DNA from: Rhodococcus sp. AW25M09
Lineage (GTDB): Bacteria; Actinomycetota; Actinomycetes; Mycobacteriales; Mycobacteriaceae
Direction of reading: 5' to 3'
DNA length: 64,000 bases
NCBI RefSeq assembly: GCF_000333955.1
Contig: NZ_CAPS01000146.1
Location: 20,779-84,778 of the forward strand
The position numbers and the translations under genes were made by a program. Below are positions 16,769 through 23,170 of this stretch, piece after piece (position 1 is the stretch's first letter; every line of letters begins with the position of its first letter). Below the pieces are notes generated by a model. The model worked only from the letters and a program-made list of their open reading frames with translations. It was not told the DNA's origin and searched no databases.

Positions 16769-17788
16769 TCAGGTGTAGCTCTGCACTGCGCCGATGTGGT
16801 CGGCCACGTAGTCGGGGGTGATGACCCTGCCGATTCCTTGGACCTGCGCCGGTTCCATTCCGGCTGCGAGTGCGGCGGACAGTAGACCGGCCAGTCTCGG
16901 GAGGGTGAGGTCGGCGCGGTGGGCGGTGCGTTCGGCGGCCTCGAGGGCCGCGCACGCGGCTGCGCCGTCGCCGGTGCAGTACAGGAAGTAGGCGACGATG
17001 GTGAGGGCGTTGGCTCGGGCGGTGCCGCGTAGCGGGGCCGCGATGCGGGTGAATGCGTCTGCTGCGTCGGCGTCGCCGTGAATGTGCATGGCCATGAAGG
17101 CGTCTCGGACTTCGGCGTGGCCGGTGGCCAGGGCGAGGCCGACGCGGGCGGTGAGGTCAGCGCTGGGGATCTCGCGGGCGTGGATGACGGCGGCGAGCTC
17201 GTCGAAGGTGACGGGCAGAAAGTCGGCGCCCATCGTGGCAGCGGCGGCGAGTGCGAGGGATTCGGGGATCTTGGCGGTGGGTGCGAAGCGGGCCTCGATG
17301 TCGGCGCGTGACGTGGCGATGACGCCCCCGGCTGCGGTGCGGGCGGCCGCGAGTTCGGTGGTGGCGGGGTCGGGGATGGTGCCGTCGGTGAAGCGGTCGA
17401 GGTCGGTGAAGGTGGTTCCTGCGGTGAGGCTGTAGGTGTGCAGGGCGCGGATGGTGCGGATTCCGCGTGCGGTGAAGGCGTCGCGGATGGCGTCGAGTCC
17501 GATCAGGGCTGCGCCTGCGTGGGTGGTGTCTGCGATGGCGGCGAGGATGGCGGCGGTGACCGGTCGCCCGGCGACGGTGTGCCGGGACAGTGGGGTCACG
17601 ACGTTATCCGCTCCGGCTTCGGCCTGCTCGGCGTCGATGCGGGCGGTGGTTGCAACCAGGTGTGAGCCGTTGCCGTTGTCGGCCAGGGTGATGGCGACGA
17701 CGGAGTTTTCGGGGGTGTGGCCGAGCAGGGCGGGGATGGCGGCGAGGGTGTCGGCGGCGGTGGCGAGGGACAGGCGGTGTTGGGTCAT
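16769..17788 (-). CDS. DUF4192-family protein
   Basis: 339 residues. The start MTQHRLSLATAADTLAAIPA and the next block LLGHTPENSVVAITL are the hallmark of DUF4192, a family found almost only in actinobacteria and often on plasmids and phages. The C-terminal half is Ala-rich helices (ALATGHAEVRDAFMAM, AAACAALEAAERTAHRADLT, AALAAGMEPAQV), the family's helical repeat-like region. The role is unknown. It lies 51 bp after the 46-residue gene that directly follows leader copy A, so it is probably expressed from that leader. Confidence 0.88.
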   Translation of the reverse strand: MTQHRLSLATAADTLAAIPALLGHTPENSVVAITLADNGNGSHLVATTARIDAEQAEAGADNVVTPLSRHTVAGRPVTAAILAAIADTTHAGAALIGLDAIRDAFTARGIRTIRALHTYSLTAGTTFTDLDRFTDGTIPDPATTELAAARTAAGGVIATSRADIEARFAPTAKIPESLALAAAATMGADFLPVTFDELAAVIHAREIPSADLTARVGLALATGHAEVRDAFMAMHIHGDADAADAFTRIAAPLRGTARANALTIVAYFLYCTGDGAAACAALEAAERTAHRADLTLPRLAGLLSAALAAGMEPAQVQGIGRVITPDYVADHIGAVQSYT

Positions 17789-17839
17789 AGCGAAAGCCTT
17801 TCGGGGGTGCGTTCGGGTTGGGTTGGGGTGGATCGGTTT

Positions 17840-17980
17840 TCAGTGGCGGAGTTCGCGTCGCGCGGTGCGGCGGTCGCGGCGTGCGCTGGCGCGTTTGACG
17901 GTGCTCCGGACTTTGCGGCTGCCGTTGCGGTGGACGATGATGTCGATTTCGTCGGCGGTGGTGGGGTGCTGTGCTCGCAT
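17840..17980 (-). CDS. Small basic protein behind leader copy A
   Basis: 46 residues, MRAQHPTTADEIDIIVHRNG then SRKVRSTVKRASARRDRRTA and RRELRH, with a strongly basic tail that could bind nucleic acid. The ATG is preceded by GAGAGGAACAGGTCACC. The reading frame also extends up through the leader, but that part matches the repeated element and is not coding. First gene of the unit that continues into DUF4192. Confidence 0.6.
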   Translation of the reverse strand: MRAQHPTTADEIDIIVHRNGSRKVRSTVKRASARRDRRTARRELRH

Positions 17981-18440
17981 GGTGACCTGTTCCTCTCGAC
18001 TGGTGGCCGGACCTTCGCCCTGCCAATTTCTTTCGCCGTGGTGGCTGGGGAGAGAAACCAGCGCACGGGAACGACGGGGCAACCCCTCGTCTCGGACAGT
18101 TTTCGTGGGAGCGCAGCGACTACGGGATGAAAAGTGTTCGGAGCCTTGGCCGTAGCGCAGCGGAGCGAGGGGTTGAGCCGGCGGGCACGGGTGATGGATA
18201 CTCGGAGAAGCCACCTACGTCGAAAGAAATTTGATTCTTTTCGCTCTTTTGAGTGCGGAGCGCAGCGGAGTTCGGTTCGGTTCGGCCCGTAGGGGTGCGT
18301 GTGGCCCGCCGGGGCCTGCCTGTGTACGCAGAACGCCGCCGGAGCTGGTGCTCTACGGCGGCGCGGTAGTGGGGTACGGCTGTGAACGTGATTGTGCGGG
18401 AGCGACGGAGGGTGACGCCGCTCGGTGTCGCGGTAGCGCT
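17981..18440 (-). promoter_or_regulatory. Repeated leader element, copy A
   Basis: 480 bp without a gene, lying 5' of the 46-residue gene and DUF4192. On the plus strand the blocks are, in order: GCCAATTTCTTTCGCCGT, AGCGCACGGGAACGACGGGG, and a hairpin at 18100-18133. Next come GTAGCGCAGCGGAGCGAGGG, GTGCGGAGCGCAGCGGAGTT and GTGCGGGAGCGACGGAG. The hairpin is TTTTCGT/ATGAAAA, one G.T pair, loop GGGAGCGCAGCGACTACGGG. The same blocks in the same order occur upstream of the ArdC gene, and most of them upstream of two more genes. Confidence 0.8.
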
Positions 18441-18460
18441 GGTGTTGCAGTTTGTCGTGG

Positions 18461-19297
18461 TCAGGCCGATGGCGTCGCCGGGGTGCGGATTTCGCGGACT
18501 CCTACGCACGCGATCGCGAACGAGGTCAGGCCGCCCAGTGCCAGGACTGTTCCAAGGATGATTTTCACTGCCGTGGGGAATGTGCTGCTGTAGAGCTCAA
18601 ACGATAGCCATCCTGCAAGCACGGCGAGACTCAGGCAGAGCACAATCGTTGCGGCACCCAAGACCAGGCTCGCGATGGGTCCTGGTGGTTCAGCGTTCCG
18701 CATTTTGACCTCATCGCGCCAGCTCTCCGCTGGCTTCTTCGGTCCGGTGATTCGCTGCGGATGGCTGCCATTCTGGGTGGATGGGCGTTCGTCTTTCGGT
18801 TTCGGGGTGATGAGTGCGCTTGCTGGGGACGTCCAGAGGCGCGGCTCTCCAGTGATGTTTCGCGCCCGTGCGGATTTGGGGCGGAAGGGTGGCGTTGCGG
18901 GTTTGGATTGTTCGGCGGGTTCGGTCTGGGGCGGCTTGGACACGAGGTTCGCGGCGACTGAGTTTTGGGGTTCGGCTGTGCCGTGGGGGTCGTAGTCGAA
19001 GAGTGCGATCTTGAATTGGTCTGCGTATTCGACGGCTGATTTGCTGTATCCGGAGGCGGAGTAGAACAGCATGGTTTTGTGGTGTTGGCCTGCGGATGCT
19101 CCGTATAGGCGTTGCAGGTCTGGGCGGCCGGCGGCACCGCCTTTCCACTTGACCTGGGCGAGGGCGGCGCGGGAGGTGACGTCGATTCCGGCGTCGGGGC
19201 CGATGGGTGTGACCGTGGCGTCGGTGAATCCGAGCGACTTCATTGACCGTGCGGCAGCGTGTTCGGCGTCGCGCGCATTCTTGATGAAGCCTGCCAC
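18461..19297 (-). CDS. Membrane-anchored Mrr-like nuclease
   Basis: 278 residues. Residues ~10-105 form an Mrr-type restriction endonuclease domain: AARSMKSLGFTDATVTPIG, then PDAGIDVTSRAALAQVKWKG with the catalytic D and QxK, then GRPDLQRLYGASAGQHHKTM and YADQFKIALFDYD. A basic, Pro/Ser-rich linker (~110-200) follows. Two C-terminal transmembrane helices (ASLVLGAATIVLCLSLAVL, AVKIILGTVLALGGLTSFA) complete the protein. A nuclease tethered to the inner membrane by a C-terminal hairpin would act near the membrane, where DNA enters; that is inference. It is transcribed divergently from the zinc-ribbon gene. Confidence 0.75.
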   Translation of the reverse strand: MAGFIKNARDAEHAAARSMKSLGFTDATVTPIGPDAGIDVTSRAALAQVKWKGGAAGRPDLQRLYGASAGQHHKTMLFYSASGYSKSAVEYADQFKIALFDYDPHGTAEPQNSVAANLVSKPPQTEPAEQSKPATPPFRPKSARARNITGEPRLWTSPASALITPKPKDERPSTQNGSHPQRITGPKKPAESWRDEVKMRNAEPPGPIASLVLGAATIVLCLSLAVLAGWLSFELYSSTFPTAVKIILGTVLALGGLTSFAIACVGVREIRTPATPSA

Positions 19298-19451
19298 CGG
19301 TCTACGCTCCTTTTCGGCCGTTCAAGGACCCGCAAGGCGCGCCCCGTTGCGCGGCAGCTTACTGGCGCTGGTCACCGTATCGGACTGTGCGTCGGTGGCG
19401 GCTTGCGGCGGGTTCGGTTGGTGTCGGTGGCCTGTGGCAGGGTCGCGGTTC

Positions 19452-19649
19452 ATGGAAACAGACTCCACTGTCGCGGCGCTGACGAATCGGTCGCATTTCG
19501 ATGACTGTCCCAGGTGCAGTCGCCCGATTCCGTTGCCGCTGGACAACTTCTGTTCTCAGTGTAGGTATCCGTTGCGGGTCGATTCGGAGGAGCGGGCGGC
19601 GAGGCTTCATGCTGCGAACCTGCGGCGACTCCGTCGGCGTCGTGGTTAG
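19452..19649 (+). CDS. Small double-CxxC zinc-ribbon protein
   Basis: 65 residues from the ATG at 19452. It contains DDCPRCSRPIPLPLDNFCSQ and CRYPLRVDSEE: two CxxC knuckles 17 residues apart, a zinc ribbon, followed by an arginine-rich tail (LHAANLRRLRRRRG). It probably binds nucleic acid or a protein partner. It is divergent from the Mrr-like gene and converges with the gene at 19646, with stop codons sharing two bases. Confidence 0.65.
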   Translation: METDSTVAALTNRSHFDDCPRCSRPIPLPLDNFCSQCRYPLRVDSEERAARLHAANLRRLRRRRG

Positions 19650-19900
19650 AGCGGTCCGGTGGTGGCGGGTACGAGGGTGTCGGGTTTGACGAGGTAGGGG
19701 TAGACGCCGGGGCCTGGTGTTTCGTTTTCGACGAGGACGAGGCCTCCGTCTTGGATTTCGCGAATGACGACGATGCCGGGTGCGCCGGGTGCGAGGTGGT
19801 AGCGGTCGCCGATGTTCACGGTGTCTCCTGTGGTGGTGTGTGTTGATTGTCGATGCTCGAGGTCGGTTCGGACGGCCAACGGGGTGGTGGTGTCGGTCAT
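19646..19900 (-). CDS. Small hypothetical protein, 84 residues
   Basis: Mostly beta: VNIGDRYHLAPGAPGIVVIR, EIQDGGLVLVENETPGPGVY, PYLVKPDTLVP. This looks like a compact SH3- or OB-like barrel. The ATG overlaps the end of the upstream frame by ATGA, so it belongs to the 19.6-21.7 kb operon. No family recognised. Confidence 0.62.
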   Translation of the reverse strand: MTDTTTPLAVRTDLEHRQSTHTTTGDTVNIGDRYHLAPGAPGIVVIREIQDGGLVLVENETPGPGVYPYLVKPDTLVPATTGPL

Positions 19901-20240
19901 GTGATGGGTGTGACCGCGTCGGCAGGGCCCATTGCCGGTCGAGGTCGAGTCGTCCCATCTTGTTGCCCGTGGGTATCGAAAACGTCACGCTTGCAAGCCA
20001 ATCCCCGACGCTGGTCCGGGCCCACGCGAACAAGGTTCCCTCGACGATGGTGTCCATCGCGAGGCCCTCGGCACGGACTTTCAACGCGGTGGTGTCGCGG
20101 AATCGTCCGCCTCCGGATCGCCCGATCGCGAGTGCCACATTGACGTTCACCGACATCGGCGGGTCCACGATGCGGCGGGTGGGTGGCTCGAAGGTGGTGG
20201 GCCACGCGTCGAAGATGCCGGCGTTGTCGTCGGTGGTCAT
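19897..20240 (-). CDS. Hypothetical protein with a probable 1-bp frameshift near its end
   Basis: The N-terminal ~105 residues read well (GIFDAWPTTFEPPTRRIVDP, VNVNVALAIGRSGGGRFRDT, RTSVGDWLASVTFSIPTGNK). After GRLDLDRQW the frame runs on as Arg/His/Pro-rich shadow sequence with no stop for over 500 bp. In another frame the text MGPADAVTPIT ends at a TGA that overlaps the next ATG (ATGA), the junction style of this operon. The simplest reading is one missing base in the GGGCCC run near 19930. Whether this is a mutation or a sequencing error cannot be told. Confidence 0.55.
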
Positions 20241-21085
20241 TGGGCGGCCGCGAGCGGTCGATGGACGGCGAGTTCGTCGGCGGGTGAGGGTGTCCAGCGC
20301 AGGCCCGTCTCGCCGAAGCTCGGAGCGGTGAGGGTGTATCGGCCGGTGCGTTGCTGGGTTCCGCGTCCATGGACAGTGGTCTCGAGGGTGATCGTCTTGA
20401 TGCGGCCCCTCCCCTGCTCTATGCCGCCGTAGCCGGTGACGGTCGATGCGATCGTGAGATCAATACCGGGCATGCGGCCATCCGTGATGGCCAGAATGCT
20501 GCCGTGCCGACGATTCCTGGCGAGCAGAGCCTTTGCGCGCGTGGGTGGTACGTCGCGGCCGTGCACGGTGGTCACGACCAAATCTACCCCGTCGAGACAG
20601 ATCGAGGCGGCGTCGAGAGGGTCGGTCGATCCTGGATCTACGAGATGCACTTTGGCGAGGTTGCCGCCGTGTTCGTGGACGGCGAGCAGGCTCAGGCGGG
20701 GTTGGCCGATGAGGGCGACGTGGTGGCCGGCGGCGGATGCTTCGGCGATGAGGGCGATGAGTATCGATCCGGCGCCGGTGACGGTGATGGCGGTTCCGCG
20801 GGCCAGGGCTCGGCGTGGGAGCAGAGCGGCGAGCGGCGGGGGTACGGGCATGGTGCGAAGGGTTTTGCCGCGTACAGCGCCGGTGAGCGGTTCCGGATCG
20901 TCGTCGACGACCGGCGTGACCCGATCGATGGGTTGAACCCGTTCGTGCGCGGCGATAGCGGGCAGATCGGCAGGCGCGTGGTCTCGGCGGCCGCCGGGGA
21001 CGGTGGCCATCCGGCGGCGGAGGACGTCGAGCTGGGCGGCTTTATCGAGTCCGATGAGGTCTTCGATCGCGTCGACGGTGGCCAT
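20237..21085 (-). CDS. ImuA'-like RecA-fold protein, orphan
   Basis: 282 residues. The central region (TMPVPPPLAALLPRRALARG, TAITVTGAGSILIALIAEA, GHHVALIGQPRLSLLAVHEH) and later KVHLVDPGSTDPLDAASICL and GVDLVVTTVHGRDVPPTRAK resemble the actinobacterial ImuA' protein. That protein works with ImuB and DnaE2 in SOS mutagenesis; its RecA-like core has a degenerate P-loop, as here (GAGS with no GKT). There is no imuB or dnaE2 beside it. It starts behind GAAAGG and overlaps the next gene by ATGA. It could modulate host RecA or translesion synthesis during establishment; this is speculative. Confidence 0.6.
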   Translation of the reverse strand: MATVDAIEDLIGLDKAAQLDVLRRRMATVPGGRRDHAPADLPAIAAHERVQPIDRVTPVVDDDPEPLTGAVRGKTLRTMPVPPPLAALLPRRALARGTAITVTGAGSILIALIAEASAAGHHVALIGQPRLSLLAVHEHGGNLAKVHLVDPGSTDPLDAASICLDGVDLVVTTVHGRDVPPTRAKALLARNRRHGSILAITDGRMPGIDLTIASTVTGYGGIEQGRGRIKTITLETTVHGRGTQQRTGRYTLTAPSFGETGLRWTPSPADELAVHRPLAAAQ

Positions 21086-21172
21086 GTGGATCGACCTTTC
21101 GCCGTGCCGGTGGGAGCTACCGCCAGAGTATCGAACACCCGTTCGAGTTGTCGAATGTGCTGGTGAGGTCGG

Positions 21173-21337
21173 TCAGCGGGGAACGGCGTGGCCGTCGAGG
21201 TCGGCCGCTGTGAAGGTCCAGGCGAGGTGCCGGTACAGACGCAGGGTGCATTTGACCTGTTCGAGGGCATGAAGAACGGTCGGGTGGTCGGGGTCGTGGC
21301 CCTCGCCTCGGATGGCGGCTCGTTCGTCGTGGTCCAT
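21173..21337 (-). CDS. Small protein, 54 residues
   Basis: MDHDERAAIRGEGHDPDHPT, VLHALEQVKCTLRLYRHLAW, TFTAADLDGHAVPR. One soluble amphipathic helix in the middle. The ribosome site is weak (AGCAGG). Position in the operon between the 70-residue gene and the ImuA'-like gene supports it. No family recognised. Confidence 0.5.
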   Translation of the reverse strand: MDHDERAAIRGEGHDPDHPTVLHALEQVKCTLRLYRHLAWTFTAADLDGHAVPR

Positions 21338-21467
21338 ACCTGCTTGGACGCCGCCGGGCTCGACTTGGTTCCGGCAACAGTCATTCGTGTGAATGACTGG
21401 ACGAGCGTGGAGGCCTGGCCAGACGGGACGGGTGGTGTCCCCGCCCGGTGTGGGCGGGGCCGTCCGG

Positions 21468-21680
21468 CTAGAGCTCGAGCGGCTGGATCGGTTCGTCGGT
21501 GCGGTGTTTGCCGAGCAGGCATTCCCAGGTCCGGGTGTCGAGCTGCTCGGGTGCGACCCACTGTCCCCATATCGTGGCGTGGTGCACGTCCGCGTGCAGT
21601 CCACCCAGGTTGTGGGTGGCCATCGTCGCGCCGCGGTTATGGGCGGCGGATGCGATGGCGGAGAGGCGATCTGGAAGCAT
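21468..21680 (-). CDS. Small protein behind leader copy G
   Basis: 70 residues from ATG 21680, which has AAGGAA about 8 bases upstream; the longer frame to 21725 has no such signal. Sequence MLPDRLSAIASAAHNRGATM, ATHNLGGLHADVHHATIWGQ, then WVAPEQLDTRTWECLLGKHR. Histidine-rich. First gene of the unit running to 19646. Confidence 0.6.
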   Translation of the reverse strand: MLPDRLSAIASAAHNRGATMATHNLGGLHADVHHATIWGQWVAPEQLDTRTWECLLGKHRTDEPIQPLEL

Positions 21681-21695
21681 GGCGAGTTCCTTTCG

Positions 21696-21838
21696 AGGTT
21701 CGGATGAGACGTAGCGATCGGGCATGACGAGGGTGGCCTGTCAACCCCGAAGAGCGGAGCGTGGGTTGACTGGTCGGGGTCCCCGGCATGTCAGACTCGG
21801 CGTCCTCGTACGACCCCTTTGGTGACCCATATGGGGCG
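21696..21838 (-). promoter_or_regulatory. Second-type repeated leader, copy G
   Basis: About 145 bp shared with 22245-22399. Common blocks are AGGTTCGGATGAGACGT, GACGAGGGTGGCCTGTCAA, TGGTCGGGGTCCCCGGCATG and GGTGACCCATATGGGGC. Between the second and third blocks lies a hairpin whose stem (GTCAACCC/GGGTTGAC, 21740-21770) differs from the other copy, while the loop keeps GGAGCGT. It overlaps the start region of the 70-residue gene. Confidence 0.75.
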
Positions 21839-21912
21839 ACGCCGCAGGCGGCGAGGTGGTGCTGCAGGTACACGTGCACTCCGCACGGATGCACAGCTCC
21901 GATCTGGGAGAC

Positions 21913-21950
21913 AAAAAAAGGGGACCCGGCCCCGTGGTGGGACCGGGCCC
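21913..21950 (-). terminator. Terminator of the 86-residue gene
   Basis: On the minus strand a GC-rich stem (GGGCCCGGTCCC with GGGGCCGGGTCCC, one bulged T) is followed by seven T residues. It lies 16 bp past the stop at 21966. Confidence 0.8.
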
Positions 21951-21965
21951 TGGAGGGCCTGGTGC

Positions 21966-22226
21966 TCAGTGGGTGCACCAGAAGGACCCGACCGGGATGG
22001 ATGCTCCCGGCTGTCTGTTGCACCACCGGCAGGTGGTGTCGTGTGTGATCCGTCCGAGCACTCCTTCGGCCTCCTCGATGAGGATGGGCAGCTCTGCTGC
22101 GCTGGCGAGCACGAGCGCTTCGGTGGCCCACCGGGCCGCGCGCGGATCTTCGGCGGGGCAGTGAGCGGCATTGCCGATGAGATCGGTGATGATCTGGTGA
22201 TCGTTGAGCAATTCGTTGCTGTTCAT
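21966..22226 (-). CDS. Small putative zinc-binding protein behind leader copy H
   Basis: 86 residues from ATG 22226 (GGAAGG upstream). Helical N-terminus (NELLNDHQIITDLIGNAAHC), then LPILIEEAEGVLGRITHDTT and CRWCNRQPGASIPVGSFWCT. The CRWC plus a distal WCTH could bind zinc. Single-gene unit with its own leader and terminator. Family not recognised. Confidence 0.62.
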   Translation of the reverse strand: MNSNELLNDHQIITDLIGNAAHCPAEDPRAARWATEALVLASAAELPILIEEAEGVLGRITHDTTCRWCNRQPGASIPVGSFWCTH

Positions 22227-22244
22227 GACAGGGACACCTTCCAA

Positions 22245-22399
22245 AGGTTCGGATGAGACGTCCCCGATCGACGTGACGAGGGTGGCCTGTCAAACCGCGT
22301 TGTGGGAGCGTGCGACCGCGGTTTTACTGGTCGGGGTCCCCGGCATGTCAGGCTGGGACGACTCGTACGACCAAAAATGGTGACCCATATGGGGCGGCC
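22245..22399 (-). promoter_or_regulatory. Second-type repeated leader, copy H
   Basis: Same blocks as 21696-21838. The hairpin at 22292-22324 has the stem AAACCGCG/CGCGGTTT, unrelated to the stem of copy G, and a loop containing GGGAGCG. The remaining 22400-22647 holds no gene and must include the divergent lsr2 promoter. Confidence 0.75.
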
Positions 22400-22440
22400 C
22401 CGAAGGGGACGTGCGGACGCGTCCCACGCGTTCGAATACT

Positions 22441-22453
22441 GTTGCACTGCAAC
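22441..22453. promoter_or_regulatory. Palindrome GTTGCACTGCAAC
   Basis: A 6-1-6 perfect palindrome about 200 bp upstream of lsr2. A near copy, GTTGCGCTGCAAC, is found at 28485-28497 upstream of another small gene. Operator-like, but the protein that would bind it is unknown. Confidence 0.4.
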
Positions 22454-22647
22454 GGCTACGGCTGCCGCAAACGTCCATCCGTGCACCCGGCGGGATTGCT
22501 TTCACTGTGCCCATAGGTCCGACTGCGGGAAATCGAATGCAGCTCAATTACCGTGTCGATGAAGAATGCGGATATCGACGCTGGTTATCCTCGTGACGAC
22601 GAATGCGGTTGCGCGTTGCGAATGTGTCGATGAAAGGTTTTCCGGCT

Positions 22648-23016
22648 GTGGCCAAACGAGTGACAACCCAATTGGTGGACGATATCGACGGGTCGGTCAT
22701 CGACGACGAGTCCGGCGAGACGATCGAATTCGCGATCAACGGTGTCGAGTACTCGATCGACTTGAAAGCGAAGAACGCCAACGAGTTTCACAAGAAGCTC
22801 GACTACTACGTCGGGCATGCGACGCGGGTCGGCGGCCGCAAGCGTAAGCCCTCCCCCGCTGCCGCGTCGACCGCGACAGCGGCCGGCGGATCGGTCAAGC
22901 GTGATCCGGAGCAGACGCGGGCGATCCGGCAGTGGGCGTTCGACCAGGGTTACGAGATCAGCGAACGTGGCCGGATTCCGGCCGACATCGAAGAGGCGTA
23001 CAACGCCGCTCACTGA
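22648..23016 (+). CDS. lsr2: Lsr2 nucleoid-associated protein (xenogeneic silencer)
   Basis: 122 residues starting at GTG 22648, which aligns VAKRVTTQLVDDIDGSVIDD with the usual Lsr2 N-terminus; upstream in-frame codons are rejected. The dimerisation domain (GETIEFAINGVEYSIDLKAK, FHKKLDYYVGHATRVG) is complete. After a Pro/Ala/Ser linker comes the DNA-binding domain DPEQTRAIRQWAFDQGYEIS and ERGRIPADIEEAYNA; the RGR tripeptide inserts in the AT-rich minor groove. Plasmid Lsr2 copies are thought to reduce the cost of AT-rich cargo and to coordinate with the chromosomal copy. Plus strand, inside the minus-strand block. Confidence 0.92.
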   Translation: MAKRVTTQLVDDIDGSVIDDESGETIEFAINGVEYSIDLKAKNANEFHKKLDYYVGHATRVGGRKRKPSPAAASTATAAGGSVKRDPEQTRAIRQWAFDQGYEISERGRIPADIEEAYNAAH

Positions 23017-23129
23017 TTTCGGTGAGCCGCCTGCGTCGACGTGAGCGGGTGCCGATGGTGGTGCGCCGAGCGGGGGAGCTCGAGGGGCTGCCGCAGGCCC
23101 CCTCGACCGGGCCGGGGACGAGGCCACCA

Positions 23130-23160
23130 GGTGGCGGGCACCGTAGAGGTACCCGCCACC
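23130..23160. terminator. Bidirectional terminator between lsr2 and the ParB-like gene
   Basis: GGTGGCGGG/CCCGCCACC stem extended by an inner ACC/GGT, between convergent stop codons at 23016 and 23171. There is no T tract. Confidence 0.65.
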
Positions 23161-23170
23161 GATGCCGGTC

